64,000 nt of DNA from Celeribacter persicus (GCF_003050785.1 NZ_QAOH01000017.1:20822-84821); one strand, 5' to 3'; shown: positions 26,401 to 34,499, counted from the stretch's first letter. Translations and numbers: made by a program. Notes: generated by a model not told the origin, from the letters alone.

Positions 26401-27820
26401 CACCGGGCGCAGCTACCACGCCGATCTTGGGGCAAAGAACCAGCGCCTCCGGGTGCATTACCTCCTGGAACCCGGCTGGAAGGCCGACAATGCGATCCAG
26501 GGGCTGGGGCGTACCAACCGCACCAATCAGGCGCAACCACCGCTCTTTCGACCCGTTGCGACCAATGTGAAGGGGGAGAAGCGGTTTCTTTCCACCATCG
26601 CGCGTCGCCTCGACACGCTGGGGGCGATCACCAAGGGGCAACGCGAGACGGGCGGCCAGAACATGTTCCGCGCAGAGGACAATCTCGAAAGCCCCTACGC
26701 CCGCGCTGCGCTGCGCCAGTTCTTCTACAAGCTGCGGGCGGGCAAGATCGATGCCTGCTCCTACGCGAAGTTTCAGGAGATGACCGGGCTGACGCTCGAT
26801 GAGGTGGATGGCACGATGAAAGAGAATCTGCCGCCGATCCAGCAGTTCCTGAATCGCTGCCTTGCGCTGAGGATCGACATGCAGGACGCGATCTTTGAGG
26901 CCTTCGGCGGGTTTCTTTCGGCAATCATCGAGGACGCGCGCCAGGCAGGCACGCTCGATATCGGTCTCGAAACCTTGCGCGCGGAGAAGTTCGAGATCGT
27001 CGATCGCAAGGTGATCTTCGAGCACGAGGCGACGGGCGCAACGGCGACCGCGCTGACCGTCGAGCGCACCGATCGCAATGATCCGCTGACCCTGCCCCGG
27101 GTCAAAGCCATCTGCTCCGATACAAAAGGTGCGACGCTCTGCTGGAACACCTCCTCCAAACGCGCGGCCCTGATGGTGAAGGCGCCGGCCTTCATGGACG
27201 AGGATGGTGTGCCAATCCTTCGGGTGAAGCTCTTGCGGCCCATGGCCACCGAGATCCTCGCGCTGACCGAGTTCTCGAAATCGCACTGGGAAGAGATCGA
27301 TGATGCCATGTTCGAACAGCTCTGGCAGGCCGAGGTTGACGCGGTGCCGGAGTTCACCACCTCGAAGATCACGCTGATCTGCGGCCTCCTTCTGCCGATC
27401 TGGGATCGGCTTCCCGCTGACAACATGCGCATCTACCGCCTGCAGACCGAGGATGGGGAACGCGCCATCGGCCGTCTTGTCAGCCAAGAGCAGCTTCTCA
27501 ATGTCTACGCGCGGCTCGGCCTCGATTGTCAGATCGAGATGAAACCGCAGGAGGTCTTCGCCGCGGTGATGGAAGCCAGAACGACCCTGAACCTCCTCGG
27601 CGGCTATCAGCTGCGCCGGTCGCTGGTCATGGGGCAGCCGAGGCTTGAGCTGATAGGTGCTTCAGGCGCGGCCCTGCCCGGACTGAAGGCAATGGGCTGT
27701 TTCACGGAAGTGATCCAGTGGAAGACGCGGGTGTTCATTCCGGTCGACGGCATCGAGGTGCTGACACGGATCCTTGCCGAGCATCCGGTTGGCGCCGGCA
27801 CATCGGAGGCCGCCGCATGA
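23423..27820 (+). CDS. Strawberry-notch-type fusion of DNA methylase-like and helicase domains
   Basis: A 1465-residue protein. The N-terminal third has a class I methyltransferase fold with DLVLEPSAGTGMLAIFARIS and the catalytic NPPF tetrad near residue 218. The middle has a superfamily 2 helicase core: Walker A in LGDGTGCGKGRQ near residue 520 and DESHAM near 628, followed by VLYVSATGATV. The distal part has GLGRTNRTNQAQPP near 1028 and the strawberry-notch C-terminal domain. Proteins of this kind occur on alphaproteobacterial plasmids and phages and may modify or remodel DNA; anti-restriction or replication roles have been suggested but are unproven. Its stop overlaps the Toprim gene as ATGA, so the two are probably one operon. 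Confidence 0.87.
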   Translation: MNAHPHSVQLATEPDAPALPEAPGFAQHLMQVAKALVPLFEAGRSIDAAALRTAMEQAFGASDTSGSWIWKDAYEAAEVAQILMLARYGALMQRQAGSPQAFLTMIERLAALAPSHTRRSEDSVRLQQFSTPLPLAAIVAQAAGFRGDDLVLEPSAGTGMLAIFARISGARLALNELAETRRALLGQLFPGAVVSDHDAASIDDRLDRSITPSVIVMNPPFSAANHVEGKFRQATSQHVLSALSRLSPGGRLVVITGEGFRPSTKSFQSTFQRIGQSADVVFSAAIDGKVFARHGTTIDTRLTVIDKRATGADEIASVESEAVYHPICATTGELLASVLTHCPVRRSPPPCPTSTALSAPTASTRTNLQALRNAARKETRALAEERARHPFDDIATAPIDYLPKAWSQPDGTLQDTVYEAYDLQAIRIDGAAEHPTALVQSTAMASVPPPVPTYRPILPKNLVQDGLLSAPQLESVIYAGNAHETHLKSWFKRGEIEGQLMAAAEGDEGAFRLRKGWFLGDGTGCGKGRQVAGIILDNWLQGRRRAVWVSKSDKLIEDARRDWMALGGREIDIVPLSKFRQGSDIRLPEGILFVTYATLRSAERDGKASRLDQVTSWLGEGFNGVIAFDESHAMANAAGEKSDRGDKKASQQGLAGLALQNAVPDARVLYVSATGATVVGNLAYASRLGLWGTGDFPFVTRPEFVAAMEAGGIAAMEMISRDLKALGLYLARSLSYAGVEYEMLVHELTPAQVAIYDSYADAYQIIHTNLEAALQASGISSETGTLNPQAKSAARSAFESNKQRFFNHLITAMKCPSLIRSIEADLAAGHSAVIQVVSTSEAVMERRLEDIPPSEWDDLQVDFTPRENIMDYLMHSFPTQLFEPYTDENGDLRSRLALDGDGNPIICREAERRRDDLVQHLGALAPVQGALDQILWHFGGEAVAEVTGRKRRIVKTREGRLKVENRPASSNLGETQAFMDEAKRILIFSDAGGTGRSYHADLGAKNQRLRVHYLLEPGWKADNAIQGLGRTNRTNQAQPPLFRPVATNVKGEKRFLSTIARRLDTLGAITKGQRETGGQNMFRAEDNLESPYARAALRQFFYKLRAGKIDACSYAKFQEMTGLTLDEVDGTMKENLPPIQQFLNRCLALRIDMQDAIFEAFGGFLSAIIEDARQAGTLDIGLETLRAEKFEIVDRKVIFEHEATGATATALTVERTDRNDPLTLPRVKAICSDTKGATLCWNTSSKRAALMVKAPAFMDEDGVPILRVKLLRPMATEILALTEFSKSHWEEIDDAMFEQLWQAEVDAVPEFTTSKITLICGLLLPIWDRLPADNMRIYRLQTEDGERAIGRLVSQEQLLNVYARLGLDCQIEMKPQEVFAAVMEARTTLNLLGGYQLRRSLVMGQPRLELIGASGAALPGLKAMGCFTEVIQWKTRVFIPVDGIEVLTRILAEHPVGAGTSEAAA

Positions 27821-28863
27821 GCGCGCGCCACAGTATCGCGGACCTCTCGGCCGATCTGGCAGACCATGCCGAGAGTTTCTGCCGCCAGTATTTCCCCGAG
27901 GGGCGCAAGCTGGGTAATTATTGGCAGGTCGGCGACACGTCCGGTGCAAAGGGCCAGAGCCTCGCCATCCGTCTGCAGGCGCAGGGTGGTCGTAAAGCCG
28001 GGTCCTGGCAAGATTTCGCGACGGGTGAATATGGCGACCTGATCGACCTGCTGCACGAGCGGCTCGGTTCAACCACGTTGAAGGAAACGCTGAGAGCAGC
28101 CCGATCCTTTCTCGGCGAAGCTCCCTGCCCTGCCGTACCTCGAGACACCCAAAGGGCTGAGCGCCCGGATGCAGCCTCCAGCAAACGCATCGCGCGGGCG
28201 CGCAAACTTTTCGCCGCGGGCAAGCCGGTCCTTGGAACCCTCGCCGCCACCTATCTGCAAGGGCGCGGCATCACGCGCTTCGGTCCCGCGATCCGCTATC
28301 ACCCACGGGTCTTCCTCAGGCAGGGCGAGGACGGCGCCGATCCGCCGGAACGGGCCCCTGCCCTACTCGCAAAGATCACCGACAATCGGGGTCAGATCAC
28401 CGGATGCGCAAGGGTCTATCTCGACCCGTCCACCGGCGGTTTGGCCGAGATCGAGAGCCCGAAACGGATCCTCGGGCAGCTGCACGGCCATGCCATCCGC
28501 TTCTGGTCCGGCTCACCTCGCAGCGATCTCATCGTCGGCGAAGGGCTCGAGAACACCCTCTCGGTCGGAACCGCCCTGCCAGAATTCGACCTCGCCTCCT
28601 GTCTCACCGCCACCCATCTCGGCCTCTTCATCCCGCCGCCGGGGATCACGCGCATCTGGATCGTGCGAGACAATGACGAAGCTGGACGTAACGCATCAAC
28701 GAGATTTCGTAACCAATTGGAATCTATTGGAATTGCCTGTGGTGATCTCGTGCCGAACATGGGCGATTTCAACGACGATCTGCGGGCTTTTGGCAAGGAT
28801 GCGCTGCGCCGCTCCCTGCTCGAGGCCATGAAAACACAAGGTCTGGAGATCGAGGACGGCTGA
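27817..28863 (+). CDS. Toprim-domain primase-like protein
   Basis: A 348-residue protein. The N-terminal part contains a primase zinc-finger-like region lacking clear zinc ligands (NYWQVGDTSGAKGQSLAIRL, WQDFATGEYGDLIDLL). The C-terminal Toprim fold has the metal-binding glutamate in VGEGLENTLS near residue 241 and the DxD motif in RDNDEAGR near residue 285. It is coupled to the strawberry-notch gene by ATGA overlap. Likely makes primers or acts in plasmid DNA processing; whether it is catalytically active as a primase is not shown by sequence. Confidence 0.8.
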   Translation: MSARHSIADLSADLADHAESFCRQYFPEGRKLGNYWQVGDTSGAKGQSLAIRLQAQGGRKAGSWQDFATGEYGDLIDLLHERLGSTTLKETLRAARSFLGEAPCPAVPRDTQRAERPDAASSKRIARARKLFAAGKPVLGTLAATYLQGRGITRFGPAIRYHPRVFLRQGEDGADPPERAPALLAKITDNRGQITGCARVYLDPSTGGLAEIESPKRILGQLHGHAIRFWSGSPRSDLIVGEGLENTLSVGTALPEFDLASCLTATHLGLFIPPPGITRIWIVRDNDEAGRNASTRFRNQLESIGIACGDLVPNMGDFNDDLRAFGKDALRRSLLEAMKTQGLEIEDG

Positions 28864-29161
28864 CCGCCAACCTCCCCGGGGATGTCCGACTGGGCAAAGG
28901 GTCCGCAGGTTCGATCTGATCCCGTTTGGAAAAGGGGAGCGATGGACCGGCGGGTCGGGGCTGAGTGCCCCTCGCCCGGGCAGCAATGCGCCCCGAACCA
29001 GAAAATTCCCCTGAGCCTTCGGCTCATTCCTCGCGGGAACAATTTTCCGGCCCGCGGCGCATTCTCCGCTGCGCTCCGATCCTGACGGATGCGGCCCGGT
29101 CGCCGCCGGTCCTGGTATCGCCCCATCCAAATCGGGTCAGATCAAACAGAGGAACCAGACA
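28864..29161 (+). other. Structured non-coding leader of the DUF2493 gene
   Basis: No gene is seen. GATCTGATCCCG-TTTGGA (28913-28930) and CCCCATCCAAATCGGGTCAGATC-type sequence ending at 29143 form a long imperfect inverted repeat around about 200 bases. Inside, 28990-29052 folds as nested hairpins (AAAATTCCC with GGGAACAATTTT, GAGCC-ttc-GGCTC). It may be a regulatory RNA leader. Confidence 0.45.
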
Positions 29162-30073
29162 ATGCCCCATCAGACAGACATCCAAGAGGAAACCGGCGTC
29201 ACCTCCGCCATCCTCGACCACCTGGCACTTCACGGCGCAACACCGGGACCCGGCGAGACCGATCACCGCCCCCTGCCCCAACCTGATGAGGTCGATCTCG
29301 CCATGGCGACCCTCTTCGACACCACCATCGGCCTCCTCACCGGCAGCCAATTGGAAGACAATCTCGAAGAGATGCTCTGGTCCCTCACCTCGATCTTCCA
29401 TCGCCGGCTGACCCATATCCAGAAGCTCCTCGACGACAACGAATTCGAGGTCCGGGAAAGTCTGGCAATCCAGGACGGCTCCGAGGTCGCCTCGGTCGAG
29501 CTCGAGCGCCTCCAGATGATCGGGCTCAAGCTCTGGGACCATCGTGACGCCTTCGAACAGATGCGCGATCTGGCCGTGGACCACTTCTCGGCCGCCACCG
29601 GTTCACCCTGGCTGCCCCGCACCGGATCAAAGGTCTCCCATCGCGGTCTCACCTCCGCCGTGGTGGACAGCCGGGCCTATCTCTCGGCCAAGCGCCGCAA
29701 GGAGACCGAGGTACACTGCCCCGAAGGCACGCGGATCGCTTTCTCGGGCGGGGACTATCAGGCTTACGATCTGATCTGGTCCGTCCTCGATGCCACCCAT
29801 GCGAAATACCCCGACATGGTGCTCTTGCACGGAGGCACGCCCAAGGGCGCCGAGATGATCGCGGCCCGCTGGGCAGATACCCGTGGCGTCACCCAGGTGG
29901 TCTTCAAGCCCGACTGGAAGAACCACGGCAAGGCCGCCCCCTTCAAGCGCAACGACAAGATGCTCGAGACCATGCCGCAGGGTCTGATTGCCACGCCCGG
30001 TTCGGGCATCACCGAGAACATCGTCGACAAGGCCCGCAAGCTCGGAATCCGCATCAAGAGGATCGGGGCTTAG
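29162..30073 (+). CDS. DUF2493 domain protein (SLOG-like nucleotide-binding)
   Basis: A 303-residue protein. The C-terminal half (from about residue 178) is the DUF2493/YspA-like domain: IAFSGGDYQAYDLIWSVLDA, VLLHGGTPKGAEMIAARWA and PGSGITENIVDKARKLGI, a Rossmann-like fold related to SLOG sensors. The N-terminal half is helical (SQLEDNLEEMLWSLTSIFHR) and family-specific. Function unknown; this type is common on alphaproteobacterial plasmids near Toprim and relaxase genes. A long structured leader precedes it. Confidence 0.8.
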   Translation: MPHQTDIQEETGVTSAILDHLALHGATPGPGETDHRPLPQPDEVDLAMATLFDTTIGLLTGSQLEDNLEEMLWSLTSIFHRRLTHIQKLLDDNEFEVRESLAIQDGSEVASVELERLQMIGLKLWDHRDAFEQMRDLAVDHFSAATGSPWLPRTGSKVSHRGLTSAVVDSRAYLSAKRRKETEVHCPEGTRIAFSGGDYQAYDLIWSVLDATHAKYPDMVLLHGGTPKGAEMIAARWADTRGVTQVVFKPDWKNHGKAAPFKRNDKMLETMPQGLIATPGSGITENIVDKARKLGIRIKRIGA

Positions 30074-30081
30074 GCCCCGGT

Positions 30082-30375
30082 TCACGCCCCGCGCAAGAGG
30101 TCCTGTACGACGGAAGGCTTCTTGGCGATCAATGCCAGCAGAACCTGTGCTGGGCCTGTCGGGTGCCGGCGCCCGTGTTCCCAGTTCAGGAGCGTACCTT
30201 TCGCGACGCCAATGCTCTTCGCAAACTCGGCCTGGGACAGGCCCGTCCGTTGCCGGACTTCGGCGACATCGACCTCCGCCACGGACACTTCATGCACTTT
30301 GGCGTCGGCCAAATCACCATTCGCGAAGGCCAGAGCCTCTTCGAGGCCCTTGGATACGGATTCAAATGCACTCAT
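30082..30375 (-). CDS. Helix-turn-helix antitoxin (HigA/NadS type)
   Basis: A 97-residue protein whose C-terminal helix-turn-helix reads VRQRTGLSQAEFAKSIGVAK, then GTLLNWEHGRRHPTGPAQVL, as in antitoxins paired with RelE/HigB toxins. ATG at 30375 overlaps the toxin stop as ATGA. Toxin-first order is typical for higBA modules. It would bind the toxin and the operon promoter. Confidence 0.85.
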   Translation of the reverse strand: MSAFESVSKGLEEALAFANGDLADAKVHEVSVAEVDVAEVRQRTGLSQAEFAKSIGVAKGTLLNWEHGRRHPTGPAQVLLALIAKKPSVVQDLLRGA

Positions 30376-30713
30376 GTTGCGTCTCCATATTTCGCGACAA
30401 GCGCCTTGCTCATCTCTACCGCAGCAGCCTGTTCGGTCTTTGACAGGTTGGCTTTCTCATTCTTGGCGAAGACCGTGATCAGAAAGATCGGCATATGGGT
30501 CCCGCCAAAGACATACACCGTCCTGAAGCCGCCGCTCTTGCCGCTCCCCTCTCTCGGAATGCGGACCTTGCGCAGCCCGCCGCCGAGAGAGATGCCCGCT
30601 TCCGGATTGGCGGCAATGAAGTTGATCGCCGCCTCACGTTCCTGGTCCGACATGATTGCCTTGGCGCGCCTTTGGAATTCGGGCAGTTCGACCACTGTTT
30701 GCAATCGCGTCAT
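30372..30713 (-). CDS. RelE/HigB-family toxin
   Basis: A 113-residue toxin-like protein: MTRLQTVVELPEFQRRAKAI, then GAGISLGGGLRKVRI-like core (AGISLGGGLRKVRIPREGSG), GGFRTVYVFGG and PIFLITVFAKNEKANLSK. This is the HigB/RelE fold of ribosome-dependent mRNA interferases. The start at 30713 is preferred; an in-frame ATG at 30725 would lie within the -10 box. The transcript would begin only a few bases upstream, so it may be nearly leaderless. Confidence 0.84.
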   Translation of the reverse strand: MTRLQTVVELPEFQRRAKAIMSDQEREAAINFIAANPEAGISLGGGLRKVRIPREGSGKSGGFRTVYVFGGTHMPIFLITVFAKNEKANLSKTEQAAAVEMSKALVAKYGDAT

Positions 30714-30722
30714 GTTAAGTTC

Positions 30723-30751
30723 CATATAGGTTTCGGCGGCGTATGTGTCAA
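30723..30751 (-). promoter_or_regulatory. Promoter of the toxin-antitoxin operon
   Basis: Leftward TTGACA (30746-30751) and TATATG (30723-30728) separated by exactly 17 bases: a near-consensus sigma70 promoter. Predicted transcription start near 30716. Confidence 0.75.
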
Positions 30752-31115
30752 TGACGTATAGCATGCACACTGGAAGGGCAAGTCAGCGACGGTTGCACGA
30801 GTCAGGCAGTATGCCCTTTCAGTTGGTTGCGGCGACCAATGGCCAAGTGTCCTGTCGTATGTATTGACCGAACCGACCAGCCGGGCTCTCATTTCGGGCG
30901 ATTGGATGGTTGCGGTGTCACGTGACGACCCGGCCTTTCGTTCCACGCTCTGACCGCCTCGAGTACTCATCTGCATCGTGGGCGCTTTCGCGAAGACAAT
31001 GGGCGCGGTAGTGATCCTGTGGATGCGACTTTGACGTCTGGGTTTTGTCTTATCAGCGATCAGTTTAGAAGGGTGCCAAGGTCCCTGGCATCTCCCTCGT
31101 CTGTTCACTCACCTT
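30752..31115. other. Gene-free interval
   Basis: No gene is recognised on either strand. The only noted motif is the palindrome GTCACGTGAC (30917-30926). Confidence 0.4.
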
Positions 31116-31688
31116 CCTTCGTGGCCCCCGCACTTCTCCCTTTGTCTGAGTTGCATGACATGCTGGTCGCAGCTGTCGTCCCGTCCACAAAGGTTGTCGC
31201 CGATCTTTTTCCCCTGACCCTGCGGGCCATTCCTCGCGGAGCAAAAAGACCGGCGCCTGCCCCTCTCCGCTGCGCTTCGCCTTCGGTGTGGCCGGGCCTT
31301 GGCCAGCTGCAAGGTGACCATCATTGCAACGCAAACAAGGAGAAGAGCAATGACCACGAACTGCATCAAATTCACCAGCGCCGACATCGAAACCGCCAAG
31401 GGCGTCGGCTCCATCTCGACCCTGACCTTCGACCTCGACATCACGGTCGAACCCGTCGCGAGCACGAACCCGATGGCCCCCACGCACCGCGTCCTCGGCC
31501 GCTCCCCGCGCGGCAAGCTGGTCGAGTGCGGCGGCATCTGGAAGAAGCAGAACAAGGAGACCGGCGCTGACTACTACACGCTGACCATCCGCGACCATGG
31601 CTTCAACGCCAACCTCGGCAAGGCCGCGAACCAGGACGATCTGTCCCTGCAGGCCGTCATCCCCTGGGGGCCGAAAGACGCCGCGTGA
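31116..31688 (+). repeat. Long direct repeat, copy 1 (leader plus DUF736 gene)
   Basis: About 573 bases, nearly identical to 57476-58050. Similarity begins at TCCTTCGTGG and covers a leader of about 230 bases (identical blocks include GCTGGTCGCAGCTGTCGTCC and the CAAGGTGACCATCATTGCAA stretch) and the whole DUF736 frame, then ends at the stop codon; the terminators that follow differ. Confidence 0.9.
31350..31688 (+). CDS. DUF736 family protein, copy 1
   Basis: A 112-residue protein of the DUF736 family, widespread on alphaproteobacterial plasmids and of unknown function. N-terminal CIKFTSADIETAKGVGSIST, then a beta-rich core (KLVECGGIWKKQNKETGADY) and a C-terminal GKAANQDDLSLQAVIPW. AAGGAGAAG precedes ATG 31350. 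It differs from the second copy (57712) by one residue, Thr versus Ser in VAS(T/S)NPMAP. A terminator with a GNRA tetraloop follows. Confidence 0.88.
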   Translation: MTTNCIKFTSADIETAKGVGSISTLTFDLDITVEPVASTNPMAPTHRVLGRSPRGKLVECGGIWKKQNKETGADYYTLTIRDHGFNANLGKAANQDDLSLQAVIPWGPKDAA

Positions 31689-31695
31689 CGCAAAG

Positions 31696-31723
31696 AATCG
31701 GCTGGGGCAACCCAGCCGATTTC
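31696..31723 (+). terminator. Terminator after DUF736 copy 1
   Basis: AATCGGCTGGG (31696-31706), GCAA tetraloop, CCCAGCCGATT (31711-31721), then T and C residues. Confidence 0.75.
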
Positions 31724-32182
31724 CGCTGCCTTCTAGGCCCCCGAAACGACTTGGTTATATGTTGGTCTGCCGTGATTGAAGAGCGGAACGGCAGCAAATG
31801 ATCATAGTCCGTTTGTAAGGCCCGGCCGATACTGTTCGTTTTGGCACCCTAGGTTTCGAGGTGCTGTCGGGCGTTTCGAGTCCTAGATCTGCATGTGTTT
31901 TGACAGCCGTGCAGTCGCATAAATTCAAAATAAAACAGATGGTTACAGAGGTATCGCCGCGAGACATGACCCAATATCTGCGTCGAAGATGTCGCTATTG
32001 TCCCTATATATTGAGTCGCGGTGTTCCGTGATCGCTACAGGTTGTCGCCGCATCTAAACCGCCTGGTGCATCGAGTGGGTTCGAACCTCTGGGTGAAAAT
32101 CGTTGTTAAGACTCATTTTTCCGTGTAGATGACACTTTAAAGAGCGAAATCGCTGAAAAAGCGATATTTAGAGGGCAGGCGG
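31724..32182 (+). other. repA upstream region with a parS-like repeat
   Basis: No gene. GTTTTGACAGCCGTGCAG at 31897-31914 is shared with the repA-repB gap and fits part of the repABC parS consensus (GTTnnCnGCnGnnAAC). ATCGCT (32149-32154) and AGCGAT (32160-32165) form a small hairpin just before the repA ribosome-binding site AGAGGG (32170-32175). The repABC promoter must lie here but no clear pair could be assigned. Confidence 0.5.
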
Positions 32183-33394
32183 ATGCGAGATAGGTCATTC
32201 AAGGCTGATACGAAGGATCAACCCTTCGACGAGATCATCCTTCAGCAGGGAGAGTTGATTTCTGACCGTCTCAATATGTTGCGGCAAGAACAGTATCCTC
32301 CAGATGCCCAGAAAGGTCTACGTCAGTTTTCGCTGGCGGAGGTTGCCTACTATCTTGGCGTAACCCAGTCGACCATCAAGAAGCTTCACCTCGAGGGCAA
32401 AGGCCCCGAGCCTGAAACGTCGTCATCCGGAAGGCGTAGCTACTCTGCGGAGCAGATGCTCGAGCTGAGAGCTTATCTGGACAAACATGGTCGGCCCGGC
32501 AAGCGTCGATATGTGCCCTACCGACAGCCAGGCGAAGAGTTGCACGTTGTGTCTGTCGTGAACTTCAAAGGGGGCAGCGGAAAGACCACCACCGCAGCTC
32601 ATCTCGCTCAGCATTTGGCGCTGAAGGGGCATCGCGTTCTTGCGATCGACTTGGATCCTCAAGCTTCGCTGACAGCTTTGCACGGTATTCAGCCTGAACT
32701 CGACAACGTGCCATCGTTGTATGAGACACTACGGTATGATGACGAGCGCAAGCCCATCTCCGAAGTAATCCGACCGACAAACTTTCCAAATCTGGATATC
32801 GTTCCGGCAAGCCTCGAACTGCAAGAGTACGAATATGATACCCCGGTTGCACTGACGAGCAGCGACCCCCATGAGGGCCGAACCTTCTTCACTCGGATAT
32901 CCAAAGCGCTCGGCGAGGTTGATGAGCGCTATGATGTGGTCGTAATCGACTGCCCCCCTCAGTTGGGCTACCTGACGCTCACCGCTCTGACGGCCTCATC
33001 TTCGGTGATTGTGACCGTCCATCCTCAGATGCTGGACGTCATGTCGATGAGCCAGTTTCTTCTGATGTTGGGCGGGATCATGAAGACGATCCGTGACGCT
33101 GGAGCGAACATGCGCCTGAAGTGGTTCCGTTACCTCGTAACGCGATTTGAACCGACGGACGGCCCCCAAAAGCAGATGGTCGGGTTCCTCCAGGCAATGT
33201 TTCCAAATCAGATGCTGTCGGCTCCAGTGTTGAAATCGACCGCGATATCCGACGCAGGGATCACGAAGCAGACGCTCTACGAAGTCGAGCGGTCGCAGTT
33301 TGTCCGGACCACCTATGATCGCGCTGTCACTTCTTTGAACGACGTGAACGACGAGATCGCAGAGCTGATTCACAAGGCCTGGGGGCGCGAATGA
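32183..33394 (+). CDS. repA: Plasmid partition ATPase RepA (ParA family)
   Basis: A 403-residue ParA-type protein. An N-terminal MerR-like helix-turn-helix (FSLAEVAYYLGVTQSTIKKL) is followed by the deviant Walker A motif NFKGGSGKTTTAAHLAQHLA near residue 128, VLAIDLDPQASLT and VVVIDCPPQLGY. As the first gene of repABC it drives plasmid segregation with RepB and represses the operon. Normal length. It is followed after 103 bases by repB, with two parS-like repeats in the gap. Confidence 0.95.
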   Translation: MRDRSFKADTKDQPFDEIILQQGELISDRLNMLRQEQYPPDAQKGLRQFSLAEVAYYLGVTQSTIKKLHLEGKGPEPETSSSGRRSYSAEQMLELRAYLDKHGRPGKRRYVPYRQPGEELHVVSVVNFKGGSGKTTTAAHLAQHLALKGHRVLAIDLDPQASLTALHGIQPELDNVPSLYETLRYDDERKPISEVIRPTNFPNLDIVPASLELQEYEYDTPVALTSSDPHEGRTFFTRISKALGEVDERYDVVVIDCPPQLGYLTLTALTASSSVIVTVHPQMLDVMSMSQFLLMLGGIMKTIRDAGANMRLKWFRYLVTRFEPTDGPQKQMVGFLQAMFPNQMLSAPVLKSTAISDAGITKQTLYEVERSQFVRTTYDRAVTSLNDVNDEIAELIHKAWGRE

Positions 33395-33400
33395 CCGACA

Positions 33401-33442
33401 TTTTGACAGCCGTGCAGATCTCCGATTTTGACAGCCTTGCAA
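33401..33442 (+). other. parS-like direct repeats between repA and repB
   Basis: TTTTGACAGCCGTGCAG (33401-33417) and TTTTGACAGCCTTGCAA (33426-33442), 25 bases apart, repeat the sequence found upstream of repA at 31897. The centre (C-A-GC-C-G) matches the repABC parS core. Location between repA and repB is one of the known parS positions. Confidence 0.55.
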
Positions 33443-33497
33443 CTGATCGGATGAGCGCAGAGCGTGGGCTGGATCGCAAAGCAAAGGAGTTAGCTTG

Positions 33498-34493
33498 ATG
33501 GCTCGGAAAGACCTCCTGAAAAGCGTCATGAGCGGTTCCCCTGAGCAACCCAAGGATTCTGGCCGCTCTGGTTACGCAATGCGCGGTGCTTCGAAGTCGA
33601 TGAAAGTTTCAATCGACAGCCTCGCGGAGAACTCGAAGCGTCTCCTCGAAGGGGAAACGATTGTGGAGATCGATCCACAATTGATCGACGTGTCCTTTGT
33701 CTCGGATCGCCTCAGTGATGACGATCAGGCGTTCGATGAACTGAAGGCATCGATCGCTGCCGGCCGCCAGGACACACCAGTATTGCTTCGCCCGCATCCG
33801 GAATTAGACGGCCGCTATATGATCGTCTTCGGGCATCGCCGTGTGCGAGTTGCGTCGGCGCTCAACCGTAAGGTTCGCGCTGTTGTCAAACCAATGGACG
33901 ATGTGGCGCACATTCTTGCTCAAGGGCAGGAAAATACGGCACGCGCAGATCTCTCGTTCATCGAGAAGGCGCTGTTCGCGAAGAATCTCTTGGATATGGG
34001 GCAGGCAAAGGATGTGATCCAAGCCGCGTTGACCATTGATGGGACACTGCTTTCGCGCATGCTCTCGGTGGCTCAGAACGTTCCGCGGGACGTTATCGAG
34101 CAGATTGGCCCAGCCAAGCAGATCGGACGGGATCGTTGGGAGGATTTCAAAAAGCTGGCTTTGGAGCCCGCGAATGACAAGATCCTGAAAGTAGCCTTGG
34201 AGTTTGACGGGTTTCAGCATCTCGATAGTGATGCTCGCTTCGAGTTCTTGCACAGCAAACTGGCAGAAGCCGGCAGGGCGCCGAAGCGCCGTAAAGCACG
34301 CGCTGCGCCCAAAAAACGCACCTGGACCGCCGGCAAAGGCCGCATCAAAGGCGTCATCGGGCGGTCCGGTAAGGCATTCAGTATTTCGCTAACGGCGCAA
34401 GATTCAACCGAGTTCGGGGACTTTCTCTCCGGTCGACTGGATCAGCTCTACAGCGATTTCCTCGCGACAAAAGAGGAGCAGTCGGAACAATGA
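33498..34493 (+). CDS. repB: Plasmid partition protein RepB (ParB family)
   Basis: A 331-residue centromere-binding protein. The N-terminal MARKDLLKSVMSG and ASKSMKVSIDSL are typical of RepB. The ParB domain includes GRQDTPVLLRPHPELDGRYM and FGHRRVRVASALNRKVRAV, then ENTARADLSFIEKALFAKNL and a helix-turn-helix region around LTIDGTLLSRMLSVAQNVP. AAAGGAG precedes ATG 33498. It binds parS and loads on DNA with RepA ATPase for segregation. Confidence 0.95.
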   Translation: MARKDLLKSVMSGSPEQPKDSGRSGYAMRGASKSMKVSIDSLAENSKRLLEGETIVEIDPQLIDVSFVSDRLSDDDQAFDELKASIAAGRQDTPVLLRPHPELDGRYMIVFGHRRVRVASALNRKVRAVVKPMDDVAHILAQGQENTARADLSFIEKALFAKNLLDMGQAKDVIQAALTIDGTLLSRMLSVAQNVPRDVIEQIGPAKQIGRDRWEDFKKLALEPANDKILKVALEFDGFQHLDSDARFEFLHSKLAEAGRAPKRRKARAAPKKRTWTAGKGRIKGVIGRSGKAFSISLTAQDSTEFGDFLSGRLDQLYSDFLATKEEQSEQ

Positions 34494-34499
34494 TCTAGG

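Noticed and set aside
24431..27487. 1018-codon open frame on the minus strand
   Set aside because: It lies wholly antisense to the strawberry-notch gene; codon bias in high-GC DNA leaves such frames open. It has no family motifs and no ribosome-binding site.
30710..31108. 132-codon minus-strand frame upstream of the HigB-like toxin
   Set aside because: It overlaps the toxin promoter and start in another frame and has no recognisable family pattern.
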